Source of the DNA: Lichenostomus cassidix
Lineage: Eukaryota > Chordata > Aves > Passeriformes > Meliphagidae
DNA length: 64,000 bases
Assembly: GCA_008360975.2 (NCBI GenBank)
Contig: CM039210.1
Coordinates: forward strand, 22,963,007 to 23,027,006
Direction of reading: 5' to 3'
Shown here: positions 20,936 to 31,376 of the stretch, piece after piece
How positions within the stretch are numbered: position 1 is the first letter of the stretch
Layout: the number at the start of each line of letters is the position of its first letter
Notes under the pieces: generated by a model
What the model saw: the letters and a program-made list of their open reading frames with translations, nothing else
Told to the model about the DNA's origin: nothing
Databases searched by the model: none
Position numbers and translations under genes: made by a program

Positions 20936-22799
20936 TGGTCCTTCTGATGGTGATGCTGGCAGGGACAGCCTGGGGGCACAGCCTCAGTATTTTTGTTAGT
21001 ATTTCTCTTAACACACTTTGGTTCAGGGCAGTCTTTGGCAATGTGTTCAAAACTCCCACAATTATAACATCTCCGTGGAGGTTTCTGAGATGCTGCTAGT
21101 GCTTCTGCTACCCCTTTTGAAACTGCTTGGGCTATGGCTGCCTCAGGAGATGCTAATTTGGTGCAAGCCTCAATCATCTGATCGAGGGTAGGAGGTGGAT
21201 CTAACGGAAGAGCTTGGAGGACTTTTTTACAACTCTCATTAGCATTTGCCATAGCTAATGCACGCAGCAGCTCCTTTTGGGCTTCTGGATTCCCAACTTG
21301 CTTTTCAACTGACTCTTTTAGTCTATCGAAGAATTTTATAAAGGACTCATCGATAGTTTGTTTTATGGTGGAGAAATTTAGAGAGGGAGTGGAGTCCGAG
21401 GGGGTTGAGAGCAAAGCTCTGTCAGCTTCTCTTTTGATATCTTCTAAAATCAGTTCAGGCAATTGTCTCGCCTGATCCTGGGGTTTAACCCGGTTTCCTT
21501 CCCCGCAAAGATCATCTAGTGTTATGTGAGCCCTGTTGGGATCTCTGTGATATACCTGGAGGAGGTCTCTTAATTGTTTTCTCCAAGTTCTGTCCCACAG
21601 CATGTATTCTCCGGGTGACAGAAGGCATGCCATAAGATTTTTTATATCATGCGGAACTAGTACATTTGCAGCAAAGGTAGCTTGGAGTAGGTTCTTAAAG
21701 TAAGGGGAGTTACGTCCAAAATCTTTCCCTGCCTTGCACATCTCTTTTATCTGTGCATATGGGAGGGCATCCCAGCGGGGGTTTCCTCCAGCTCTATTAT
21801 AATGGACAGGAGCAGCAGTGACAGAGATTTTGTTTGCTATTTCCCAGTGCCCCTCGTGTGCTGCTTGTCTGTGTATATCAAGCCAGGGATCCTCTTCAGA
21901 ATCGCTGCTCTCCTCTTCCGAAGAGGAACAGGCAGCCCGAGGCCGGTACCGGCAGGGCTGGCTCCTCTTCTGACGCTGGCTGGCTCCGTTGCCGTGGGAA
22001 CCGGGGAGGAGCAGGGCCGCAGGAGTAGCACCGCAGGGGAGGGGGGGGTGAACGAGGGAGGGACCCACGCCCAGGTGGGAGCTCCCCGCGGGGGGCAGGG
22101 CTGAGCCAGGGACGACACCCGACACCGCGGGGGGGAGTGGACCCGACGCAGGGATACCCGATGATGCAAGGGGCGGGGCCGACGCTAGCCCGGGAATTTT
22201 AGGCTGATATGAATCAGGCATGTTAGTTTGTATCTCCACGTGGGCCGCGCCATATTGTTCCCGCGGGGGGGGGAGGGTAACGCGTGGTTTGTGCCGTCTC
22301 GTGAGAAACATGGAGTCAAGGTAGGGAGGTTTTGGGGAGCTGGGAAGAGGGTGAGGGACAGGCTCGAGCCGGGCTGGCCAGACCCTGCTGGAGCGGGGAA
22401 TAGGGGGGATAGCGCTTCTCCCCCCTGGGGTTCCGAGGGTTTGGGGACAGCGGGGGAGGGAACAGACATGGGGGAGGCAGCACGAGAGAGATCTGAATTT
22501 TTCGGCAGAACTGATTCAGTCTTAGCGTTCTTAACAGACTTATAAATCACTACAAACAAAGGGAGAAAATTAGCAACCTTTCGATCCCCAGCCTGTGTGA
22601 GAACAGTCAGCTCCTGTCCGATCTTATCCCAGAAACTAAGAGACTGAACAGCAGCTACAGAAACATTTGGAAAGATGTTAAAAATCCAGCGAACAAAACA
22701 TTTTAAATTCCCCTTAGAAAACTGGGAATTATCTGACTTAAGAGTAGTTTTAAGGGAGGTATAAAGCTCTGATTGAGGACGGGTTAACTTCCCACCCAT
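20920..22799 (-). pseudogene. gag: ERV-C Gag, one frameshift
   Basis: The ATG at 22799 gives MGGKLTRPQ, a myristoylation-type start. The matrix is followed by a long proline-rich linker and a frameshift in the G-run around 22262-22275, after which the capsid (from about 21800; WDALPYAQIKEMCKAGKDFG) is open to a single CCHC zinc knuckle (CYNCGSFEHIAKDC) and the stop at 20920. Sister ERV-C2 keeps this frame intact, which shows that the break is private to this copy. Confidence 0.9.
20929..20935 (-). promoter_or_regulatory. Gag-pro -1 frameshift site, ERV-C
   Basis: GGGAAAC in phase (G GGA AAC), three codons before the gag stop. The -1 frame leads straight into Pro. Confidence 0.75.
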
Positions 22800-22882
22800 A
22801 TTCCCCAAATAAATTCTTCCCAACACCGAAAGAAAAAAATAAGCAAAAAAAACAAAAGAAGAATTCACCCCAGCAAAGCCTC

Positions 22883-22888
22883 ACTTAC
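22883..22888 (-). promoter_or_regulatory. Leader splice donor of ERV-C
   Basis: GTAAGT preceded by GGTG, between primer binding site and gag ATG. It probably makes the spliced env mRNA. The same motif is in ERV-C2 at 47859-47864. Confidence 0.6.
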
Positions 22889-23100
22889 CACCTCGAGGCT
22901 TCCGAGAGTGTAAAAAAAAAACTTTCGGCATGGTTCTCTGGTTTCAGCTGACTTCTCCCGTCCAAGACAATCGGAGATTGGTCAGCTGCCTCTCTAAACA
23001 GGTCTAATAAAACTCAAACCTGTTTTCTGAGGGAAGTAGCTGCTCTGATCGTGACATCTATGGCATAAAGCCTTCCGAGACACTTTCAGGGATTTTTTCA

Positions 23101-23120
23101 GGTCCCTGTATCGAGCGCCA
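23101..23120 (-). other. Primer binding site of ERV-C
   Basis: TGGCGCTCGATACAGGGACC, two bases from the LTR end. Resembles a tRNA-Lys site with substitutions; identical in ERV-C2. Confidence 0.7.
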
Positions 23121-23353
23121 CTTAACACGGAGGGGGAGGAGGGGTGGAACCAGGCCTCTGCGTTTACCGAAAGTGTCTCTATGGCTATCGAGAGATCACT
23201 CCAGCCAGCACTGCTCTGGTGCTGTACAGAAAGGCCCTTCTCACACCCGTGCCGGTGTAAGGCACAGATTCTCACTCACCCACGGAGTTGGATAACTCGT
23301 GCGTCACCAGAGACAAAGAACTCAGAGCGCTCAGTCAGCTGGAGGTTCCAGAG

Positions 23354-24150
23354 TGAAGTTGTAAGGTCCGGAGCGGGTCCGGCCGCCTCAGTCCCAATGG
23401 CTTCCGGGGCTTCGGGAGACCTCGGAGGCCTCACCTGGGCCCAAGCTCTCAGCCCTCCCGGCTGTTCAGCTCTGTCCCAGAGGCGGCTACGGTCAGCCTC
23501 AGTGTTCCCAGGCTCGCTCCTTGGAGCGGCAGGGACCACGCGGCGGAGGCGGGTGCCTGCCGGGCAGGAACGCCGTGGAGTCGCTGGTCGCTTCCCGTGA
23601 TAAAGAGAGTGCGACGAGCTGAGAGTCACCAGTGTGCAGTGTATTCAAGGAGAAGCGGCGCGGGGGAGGCACACCGGGGGCTCTCGGGTGGGGCGGTCCA
23701 TGCAGCTACCGGGTGCAGAGCACGGCGGGGCTGGGGTCGCGGCCACACCACGCCGAGAGAACAAAGGGAGGGGGTTTTTAGGGGGAAATACAGGGTTTCC
23801 CGGGGAGGAACAACAGGGGCGGAGCCAACGGGGCTCTGGGACAACATGAGGGACAAGCGGGGGAGCAAATGAAATATAACTAGGGAGGGGATTACAAGCA
23901 ACTCATGGGGGAAGCCCGGCAACAGAACATTCTAGTGAGGGCAAGCAGCAGGGGCGGTGCTAGGGGCGGGGAGGCAAACTTTAAACCAATAAACTTAGGA
24001 AAAACTTTCCAGGGGAGGGAGAGAGCGGTTTACGGCCCGGCCTCTTCCGAGTCCCGGGCGATGGCATCCTCGGCAGAGTCCCATTGGATTACGCCGACTG
24101 CCGGCCTCGGGGACTCGGGATCCGCAGCATCGGGCCGCCGCACCCCCACA
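23354..24150 (-). repeat. 3' LTR of ERV-D
   Basis: Runs from TGTGGGGGTG (24150) to AACTTCA (23354), preceded by purine tract AAAGAAGGGGGAGG. The polyadenylation hexamer position reads AATACA here but AATAAA in the 5' LTR. About 23 differences from the 5' LTR by eye. The env frame ends inside it at 24030. Confidence 0.95.
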
Positions 24151-25580
24151 CCTCCCCCTTCTTTACTAAATAAGGAGCGAACGTGCTTAACTAAATATTT
24201 CTTAATCAATGCAAATGAAGCAGCAATTAAAGCAATAGCAAATAAAACAATAACGCAGTCTTTTAAAAGCGTGGCTCCCCATTCGGGCAGTCCCAGTCCT
24301 TTCAGTGCTTTGTGGGCCCATCCTCTGACGGTGGAAAGCGTGGAGTTCACAGCATGACGGACGCCATCCACGGTGCTTTCAAACCAGAGGCTGCTCTCGA
24401 AGGTGATGTTTCTTATCAAGGCGTCCATATCCTGCAGCCTCTGGTGGATGCTACGGCTCCTGGAGGATAGGTTGAAGCAGCAGAGCCCCTCAAACTGTTG
24501 ACAGCCATGTCCATGCGCAAGGAGCAAAAAATCGATGGCCACTCGATTTTGTAAAGTCGCATGCCTGGTTGTTTGCTCATCTTGCAAGAGGTCAGCAATG
24601 GCCTCTGACGTCAATCGGGCTTGCTTTGATACCCAACATTCTAAATTGCCGACCTCCCCAAGGGCCTTGGCTGCAGCTACCCAAGGCAGGAAGGCGGACA
24701 CTGCTATCCTTTTTCCTTTACGCCAATGATAAATTTCAGTGCTGCAATCTTCCTCATCAGGCTTTTTTGGGATCGAATTGTTTGACCACACCGGGAGGTG
24801 GGTCATGTTGGGAGAAGCAAGAGTCAGATGGCCAAAAGTGCACGGACCCCCCACAAGGTGAGAGGGGACCCCGGCCCAGGCGCGTTCTCCGCAGATTAAA
24901 AACATTCCCTCCGGGAGCCGAATCGGGTGAGCATAGTGCCGATTTGAAGACGAGGGCGCTTTGACATGGGTAATATGGGTGCACCAATTCTTCGCAACGT
25001 AATTAGGATTGCCCTGTCTCAGCCCCTGGTACAGCTTTTGATCCGACTTATGCGGAGTTTGGTAATCGAATTGGACACAGGCGGGAGCTTTTAGAGAACC
25101 AATAAGCTGAAACTCGTGGGGCTCTTTCTCCATCTTCGCTTCACCCATAACCCACTTCTGCCACAGCAAAAGAGGGCTTTGAATGGGAAGAGGGAGAGAA
25201 AATTCTTGGCGGTCCTTGTAAAATTTATAGACATTTTGGCTCAAATTGAAAGTGGACCTCCACAAGGAGATGAGGGATGGCGGGAACGCATCTACCTGCA
25301 CCGGAGCTCCTACCAAGGCAGACGAGAGCGGATCTCGGACCGCATCTGTAGACATACACATTTGCTCCTTGTTCATGGCACGGGCTAATGTCACCCAGAT
25401 GTTGGAGCTCGGCTGCCTCACAACCCACGATTGGACTGGGACGATGGTCGGCATGAAGAGAAGGAATGACGCGAGGATGGTAGGACGCATCTTGGCCTTT
25501 GAATGGGGGAGCAAACAGAACAGCATTAACCAAAGCGATAAAGATTGGGGCAGGTGGAGGAGGGAGGACGGGAAGGCCAT
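24030..25580 (-). CDS. env: ERV-D Env, open 516-codon frame ending inside the 3' LTR
   Basis: ATG at 25580 with two possible signal-like hydrophobic stretches (LWLMLFCLLP and ILASFLLFMPTIV). The surface region shares WVTLARAMNKEQMCMS-type spacing with ERV-C Env. No furin-type basic site is visible between subunits where ERV-C has one; the sequence there is KKPDEEDCS. The transmembrane subunit has a fusion-like LPWVAAAKALGEV, CX6CC (CQQFEGLCC) and an anchor (DCVIVLFAIALIAASFALI). The last 40 codons lie in LTR sequence. Open throughout, but cleavage looks doubtful. Confidence 0.9.
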   Translation of the reverse strand: MAFPSSLLHLPQSLSLWLMLFCLLPHSKAKMRPTILASFLLFMPTIVPVQSWVVRQPSSNIWVTLARAMNKEQMCMSTDAVRDPLSSALVGAPVQVDAFPPSLISLWRSTFNLSQNVYKFYKDRQEFSLPLPIQSPLLLWQKWVMGEAKMEKEPHEFQLIGSLKAPACVQFDYQTPHKSDQKLYQGLRQGNPNYVAKNWCTHITHVKAPSSSNRHYAHPIRLPEGMFLICGERAWAGVPSHLVGGPCTFGHLTLASPNMTHLPVWSNNSIPKKPDEEDCSTEIYHWRKGKRIAVSAFLPWVAAAKALGEVGNLECWVSKQARLTSEAIADLLQDEQTTRHATLQNRVAIDFLLLAHGHGCQQFEGLCCFNLSSRSRSIHQRLQDMDALIRNITFESSLWFESTVDGVRHAVNSTLSTVRGWAHKALKGLGLPEWGATLLKDCVIVLFAIALIAASFALIKKYLVKHVRSLFSKEGGGVGVRRPDAADPESPRPAVGVIQWDSAEDAIARDSEEAGP

Positions 25581-25644
25581 AGGGAAGAGGGGGAAGGGAA
25601 GTGGAAGGCTGGTTCAGGGAACTGCGGGATGGACTCTTGGTGAC

Positions 25645-28430
25645 TCAGACGCTCTGCTTGCGAGTGTGGGATCGGAGGCGGCGAGGTGAGGAAGGTGGAG
25701 TCTCCGCCTTCTTCTTGCGGCGCCAGTGGGCCGATGTCACTTCCTTTGGCTCCGGTCTCGGGGACAGTGGCCCTGCTTTTAGGAAAGGCTTGACAAATTT
25801 AGCTGGGACCCATCGTGGCCCTTCAGAGGTGGAGACGCAGCAATAGCCACGCCCCCAGATGACGAGAGGGAAGGGGCCAACGATCTTTAGGGAATCCGGT
25901 TCCTTGATCAGGACAAGGGGGCGCTCCTTCAGCTTGGCTCGCGTGTGGTTGGCAAAGTGGCGAACCACCGGGGGGTCTGGCTCCTTATCGGAGCAATTGA
26001 GAAAATTTAGAGTAAAAAGAGCCCTGGTGAGCCGATTTGCCGGGGTCTCTGTTTCTGGCCCCCCCTTTTGCTGCTGAAGCACCCTCTTGAGGGACCGATG
26101 GGCCCTTTCCACCAGGGCCTGACCCGTGGCTGAGTGGGGAATCCCGGTGGTGTGGGAAATGCCCCACTGGAGGAAAAATTTCCTCACTGGTCCAGAGGTG
26201 TAACACAGACCGTTGTCCGTCTTAACCTCTTTAGGAATACCCAGGACGGCGAAGGCCTGCAGGAAGTGCGAAATCGCATCCTTCGCCTTTTCCCCCGAAT
26301 GTGCGGTGGCAAAGATCGCGCCTGAAAAGGTGTCTACGCTCACGTGTACATATTTTAGTCGGCCAAATTCAGGCACGTGCGTGACATCTGACTGCCAAAG
26401 CTCCCCACTATTAAGCCCTCTGGGGTTGATTCCAGACCCCATGGATGTAATCTGGAGGGGTTGACAATGGGGACAGGCTGCCACAATGGCCTTGGCTTGG
26501 TCCACTGTTAACTCAAACATTCGCCTCAAGGCCGGGACATTTTGGTGAAAGAGTGCATGGCTCAGCGATGCCTGCTGGAATCGATCAGGCACGTTGGCAA
26601 CATGCACGGGCGCAGCGAGCGCGTCTGCCACCCTATTCCCTTCCATGATTGGACCCGGAAGGTCAGTGTGTGAGTGCACATGCATCACGTAGAAGGGTTG
26701 GTCACGGTGGGAAATGGCTGTCTTGAGCCTCTTGACCAAGCAATTAATTTTTGGGTTGGAGGAGCCGGACAGCCAACTGTCCTCAGCCCTTGAAACGATC
26801 CCCGCTATTAGGCCGAATCAGTAACCAGATTGAAGGGTCCTGGAAAGCGCTCAAATGCTCTGATGGCAGCTGCGAGCTCGGCCACCTGGGCGGACCCAGA
26901 AACGATCTCGACATCGCAATCCCACCGCTCTGTCGAGGGGTTCCACCAGGCAATCACCGATTTTCCTGATGTGCCCGAGCCGTCAGTGAAAAGTGTCGGA
27001 GCACTGAGGGGTTTCCGACTTTGGACCCGGTCAAGAACAATTTTTAGTTCAGATATTGCGAATATCTTATGTTTTGGAAACCAGGTAACAACCTGGCCGG
27101 GAAACGATTCAAGTGCTAGCTGCATCTCCTCACTCTTTATCAAGGCGAATTCGAATGATTTTGTGTCGAATGGAACGTGGATGTATGCGAACTCACGTCC
27201 TGCTAGGGTGGACAGGCGGGACCTCGCTTGTCTAACAAGCTGCGCCGTTTTGTCCAGTGGCGAAACTAAAACTTTGGGGGACGAGATAGGCAGGAAGACC
27301 CACTCAATAATGAGCAGTCAGTTCTCCATGTCTTTCAGGTCCCATTGAAAGATGAGCCCGTGCAGGTGGGGCATTTTACTGAGGATGGCCAAATTAAAGG
27401 GCAATTTGGGGTCGCATCAGTGAACGCGACATGTTTTCAGGGCGTTCTGTACCTTTCTGATGGATTCCCGCGCTTCCGGGGTCAATGTCCTTGGGGAGGT
27501 CAGGTCGCGATCTCCACACAGGAGGGAAAACAGCGGGACCAGGTCTTCCGAGGAGATGCCGATCAGGGGCCGAATCCAGTTGATGGCACCACAGAGCTGG
27601 TGCATTTCCTGCAGGTTAGATGGATTGTCAATAATTTTGATCGGCAAGGGTGTTATTGTTTGCTCCTCAATTTTCGCTCCCAGGTATCTCCACGGCGCCG
27701 TCACCTGTACCTTGGAGGGTTGGATCTCAAACCCTTCGCTCTCTAGGGCCCCCACGACTCTAGAGAGTGGTGTCCACAAGATGGCTTCGGTTGGCGAACA
27801 GACCAATACATCATCCATATAATGGACGATGATTGACTCATCCGTGACCTCTCGCACTGGTGCGAGAATGCTGTCCACATACCACTGGCAAATGGTGGGG
27901 GAGTTTTTCATCCCTTGTGGGAGCACTCGCCAGTGATAGCGGCGCATTGGGCGTTCCCTGTTGGTGGAGGGAACTGAAAAGGCAAACCTGGGCGCATCGT
28001 CTGGGTGCAGGGGGATCTGGAAGAAGCAGTCCTTTATGTCCACCACTGCAATCTTCCAGTCCCGCGGGAGCATTGAAGGCGATGGCAACCCGGGTTGGAG
28101 AGGCCCCATGTCTTCAATGACTTCGTTTATTTTCCTGAGGTCATGGAGGAGCCTCCATTTGGTCCCTCCCGCCTTCTTGATAACGAAGACGGGCGAGTTC
28201 CATGGACTGGTTGAGGGCACGATGTGCCCCTTTTCCAGTTGCTCTTCCACGAGCTCCTCGAGCGCTCTTAATTTTTGGATGGGCAACGGCCACTGGTCGA
28301 CCCAGACAGGTTTATCAGTGAGCCAATTCAATGGCTGGGTCGGGCGCTCACCAGTGACCCCAATCAAAAATCCCGAGCCGGAGCCAATTCGACTCAGGCA
28401 CCCCATTGGGACATAGTGTCTCTCCCCCAT
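25645..28430 (-). pseudogene. pol: ERV-D Pol, broken by stops and a frameshift
   Basis: RT (28430-27417, YMDDVLVCS catalytic motif intact), an in-frame TGA at 27417-27419, a second stop near 27307, RNase H (FTDGSGTSGKS), then a 1-bp deletion at the NLVTDSA motif near 26808. RNase H end and integrase follow at 26739-25645 (SDVTHVPEFG, VKTDNGLCYTS, ALVERAHRS). Pol cannot be made as one protein. Family comparison is with the open Pol of ERV-C. Confidence 0.92.
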
Positions 28431-29079
28431 AGGTTGAATCCCGAGTTAATGATGAATGGCCGCACGGTGGCGATGCGACCCTCGGGGCCTTCAATTAGAA
28501 CGGGGATGGAACTCCGCTCCGCAGGAGTATATCCTCCCACACCTTTCAATGACTGAGCCACAGGCTCCTTGGCCCATGCCAATGGCCAACTCGCCGAGGA
28601 GATGACCGTGACATCCGCACCAGTGTCAATCATGCCAGTAAGGGAGATGTTGCTTCCCTTCTGGGAAAGGCCACAAGTAAGCATTGGCCTGTCCTTACCA
28701 ACCGCCTCGGACCAGGCAACCAGCGGTCGTTCCGTGAGGATAGCGTGGAACGGGATGACCTTGATCCTGGCCACGACCTGATTCCTAGAGAGGATAAGAG
28801 GGGGGTCGGCAACTTCAACCTGGAGTGGAAAGAACCCCTCTGCATCCACTCTGATCAAGGAAGGGATGATGGCAATCCCTTTGGGTCCAGCGTCCGCATC
28901 TGAAATGGCAAGGACAAGAGCGTCAGGAAAGTCACATTTGAGTCTAAAAAGAAAAGAGTCACATCCGGGTATGGTACAGTCATTGTCGACCCACGCCTGC
29001 TGGAAATCTGTGGGGTCGAGGCCGGCTGGTGGCTGTTGGCAGCGTGAGGCCGGCATCTCACGCTGCGCTCTCAGTTTCC
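28394..29079 (-). CDS. pro: ERV-D protease with degenerate dUTPase-like region
   Basis: Entered by -1 slip at GGGAAAC (29079-29073). The N-terminal part (IAIIPSLIRVDAEGFF, SRNQVVARIKVIP) is a dUTPase-like barrel relic. The protease has MIDTGADVTVIS and LWGRDTMSQWG. Open to the stop at 28394, which comes earlier than in ERV-C. It overlaps the pol frame. Confidence 0.85.
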
Positions 29080-31083
29080 CTGGCCAGCAGGGAAGGGAGG
29101 TGGAAACGAGGAAGGGTCAGTTAGGGACATGGGGGAAGGACGCTGGGCGCAGGCAGGGGCAGGAGAACGGGAAAACTTGGAGATTTCTTCGACCGGTGTG
29201 GGGCAGTCTGCGGCGTAATGTCTTCGCTTGCCACACCGGTTACAGGTGGCATAGGTGTTTCGGATGGCCAGTGCCTGAGAGGTGTTAGCATTCAGTGCCT
29301 TGACAGCAGCCAGGTGCCGACAGGCACTGACCATCTGGGCGATGGTCGGCCGTGGGTCATGTGGCAGGGACAATATGATTTCTTTACAGATGGTGTTGGA
29401 TCTGGTGATTGCCCCGTCCACAAGCAGCTGCTCCCTGATGGTGTGGTCGGGGGCTTGACGATCGATGGCCTGTTTGAGTTTATCAACAAAACTGGGGAAG
29501 GCCTCATCAGGCCCTTGGAATATCTCCAAGTAGGGGATGGTAGGGGCATCCACCGGAGGGATACCAAGCAGTACCCTCTCCGCTGCACCAGCGAGAGACA
29601 CCAGAACGTCTATGGGTATCCCTCGGGCTTGCGTCTGGGGTTTAGAGTAATCCCCCTCACCCAACAACAACTCGAAGGTGGGGCCGTTTGGAGTGCCGTG
29701 CCCAGGAAGCAGTCGCTCTAGCCCCCTGATCTGCCTTTTCCACTCGTCCTCCCACTCTTGGTATTCAACGGGGGACAGTAGACAAGACATCACTAATTTA
29801 ATGTCGGAGGGAACTAGAGGGACGCCGGTTAGAGTGGCGTGAAGGACTGCTCTGAAATAGTTCGAGTCCCGGCCAAACTCCTTTTGCGTTGTGGCCAGGT
29901 CTTTGAGAGCGGCCCTGTCAAAGGGCTCCCACCGTGGGTGATCGCGTTGCCCCGAAACGCGGACTGGTGCGGCGAAGGGGGCCTGGAGGCTCTCCGGTTC
30001 CGGATCCAGGTGACAACCTTTCCCAGCTAAGCTGGAGGACCCATCCAAGATGGCCTCCTTCCGGTCAGGGACCGTTGGAGGACCAACAAAGATGGCCTCC
30101 TTCCGGTCATCGTGGGAAAGGGGATCCAAGATGGCGTCCTTCCGGCGGACGCCGGAAGGGTAGCCGTGGGAACCGGGAAGACCCGCCTCCGGGGAGGGGT
30201 TAGGAAGGGGCGGAACATAGGGAGGGGTGACTGACGAAGGCTCCGGGGAGGAGTCAAGGAAGAGGTGGGGTTTTGGTGGGAAAGGGGAGGTAGGCGGAGT
30301 AGGGATAAAGGGGTTGGGTGCAGGGGCGGAGGGTCCGAGGGAGGGGGTGTGCCCACACGGTGATGGATAGGCCGCCCAGGGGGAGGGATCAGGGAAGGGA
30401 CTCGGCGGGAAAGCCGAAGAAGCAGAGGGAAGGGGAGGATTATAGGGAGAAAGAATGGGGGATGGAGAAGCCACGCGGCAGGCACTATCTTGGTGCCAGC
30501 CGCCGCTCCTTTGTGGCTCTCCGGGGAGACAAAAGGATACACAGCGGGGATTGCGGGGGACTACCAGGGACGAATCAACCCGGGAAGAGGGGTTAGGAGA
30601 GACAGAACCGGGGGTGCCCGAGAGGGTCGCGCTTTCTCCCTCCCAGGCCGGGGACGAAGTGACCGCGGGGGCGCCGGAGACTAGATGAGAACTCCGCGTC
30701 CGCGGACGTTCTGAGCCGCCGCAGTCGCCTAGAGAAGGACAGGGGCTGGGGTTAGTTGAGGAACGGGCAGACGGGGAAGGGTTAGCAGGGACTCCCGCGC
30801 TCCGAAGGGAGGGACGGAAAGCGTGGAAAATCTGCGTTAAAATCCTGAAAAACTGGTCCGCTCGCTTATCCCCTTGGGATATAAGGTGGTTCATGCACGA
30901 GCGGACCCCACGCCAAAATTCGATGGAGTTAGCATCTTGGGGAGAAGCATCGGGAAACTCGGCAAAAATAAATTTAACAAAGCGTTTCAGGAGCGGGGAG
31001 GGAAAAGAAAATTTCGCTACTCGGAGGGAGGTTTTAACGGAAACATAAAATTCTCGTTGCGCCTTAGTCAGGTTAACCCCCAT
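29071..31083 (-). CDS. gag: ERV-D Gag, open 670-codon frame
   Basis: ATG at 31083 (MGVNLTKAQREFY), chosen over an upstream GTG because it gives a myristoylation-like Gly2. Matrix is followed by a very long proline-rich linker holding three repeats of RKEAI-type peptides (30044-30150). Capsid follows (from about 29960; WEPFDRAALKDLATTQKEFG) and one CCHC knuckle (CNRCGKRRHYAADC). Stop at 29071 beside the GGGAAAC slip site. No internal stop. Confidence 0.93.
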   Translation of the reverse strand: MGVNLTKAQREFYVSVKTSLRVAKFSFPSPLLKRFVKFIFAEFPDASPQDANSIEFWRGVRSCMNHLISQGDKRADQFFRILTQIFHAFRPSLRSAGVPANPSPSARSSTNPSPCPSLGDCGGSERPRTRSSHLVSGAPAVTSSPAWEGESATLSGTPGSVSPNPSSRVDSSLVVPRNPRCVSFCLPGEPQRSGGWHQDSACRVASPSPILSPYNPPLPSASSAFPPSPFPDPSPWAAYPSPCGHTPSLGPSAPAPNPFIPTPPTSPFPPKPHLFLDSSPEPSSVTPPYVPPLPNPSPEAGLPGSHGYPSGVRRKDAILDPLSHDDRKEAIFVGPPTVPDRKEAILDGSSSLAGKGCHLDPEPESLQAPFAAPVRVSGQRDHPRWEPFDRAALKDLATTQKEFGRDSNYFRAVLHATLTGVPLVPSDIKLVMSCLLSPVEYQEWEDEWKRQIRGLERLLPGHGTPNGPTFELLLGEGDYSKPQTQARGIPIDVLVSLAGAAERVLLGIPPVDAPTIPYLEIFQGPDEAFPSFVDKLKQAIDRQAPDHTIREQLLVDGAITRSNTICKEIILSLPHDPRPTIAQMVSACRHLAAVKALNANTSQALAIRNTYATCNRCGKRRHYAADCPTPVEEISKFSRSPAPACAQRPSPMSLTDPSSFPPPFPAGQGN
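29073..29079 (-). promoter_or_regulatory. Gag-pro -1 frameshift site, ERV-D
   Basis: GGGAAAC in slip phase immediately before the gag TGA. Confidence 0.75.
30044..30150 (-). repeat. Three tandem CCGGAAGGA / GCCATCTTG units in ERV-D gag
   Basis: On the plus strand each unit reads (C)AAGATGGC(C/G)TCCTTCCGG. The sequences match the cores of YY1 (AAGATGGC) and ETS (CCGGAAG) sites and also encode the repeated peptide of the Gag linker. Binding is not shown. Confidence 0.6.
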
Positions 31084-31356
31084 CTCTACCACCCGAAATA
31101 AAGGTTAACCGAACTAAGCTCTCACCTACCGATCCGAACGAAAAATTAAATTAAAAGAGGGCAAGCTAGGGGACCCCTTCCCCTACCAACTCACCCGAAC
31201 ACAAAGCGGCGCGGTCGGTTCACGGGGCTCACGGGGCTGGCGGTGCCGGCGAGGAGCACCTCTCGAAGGAGTCCAGGGAGGGTGCTGCAACTCGCCGGGT
31301 GGCGGAACAACGGATCTCCACTCTTCCCTTCCAAGGAGCGAAGGCAGGTTCGGAGG

Positions 31357-31374
31357 GTCACGTTGAAGGCGCCA
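31357..31374 (-). other. Primer binding site of ERV-D
   Basis: TGGCGCCTTCAACGTGAC on the minus strand, two bases from the LTR end. tRNA not assigned. Confidence 0.6.
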
Positions 31375-31376
31375 CT

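Noticed and set aside
22228..22545. Plus-strand frames antisense to ERV-C gag (also 48202-48525, 48641-49039)
   Set aside because: Shadows of the GC-rich proline linker; they recur in both family copies only because the gag sequence does.
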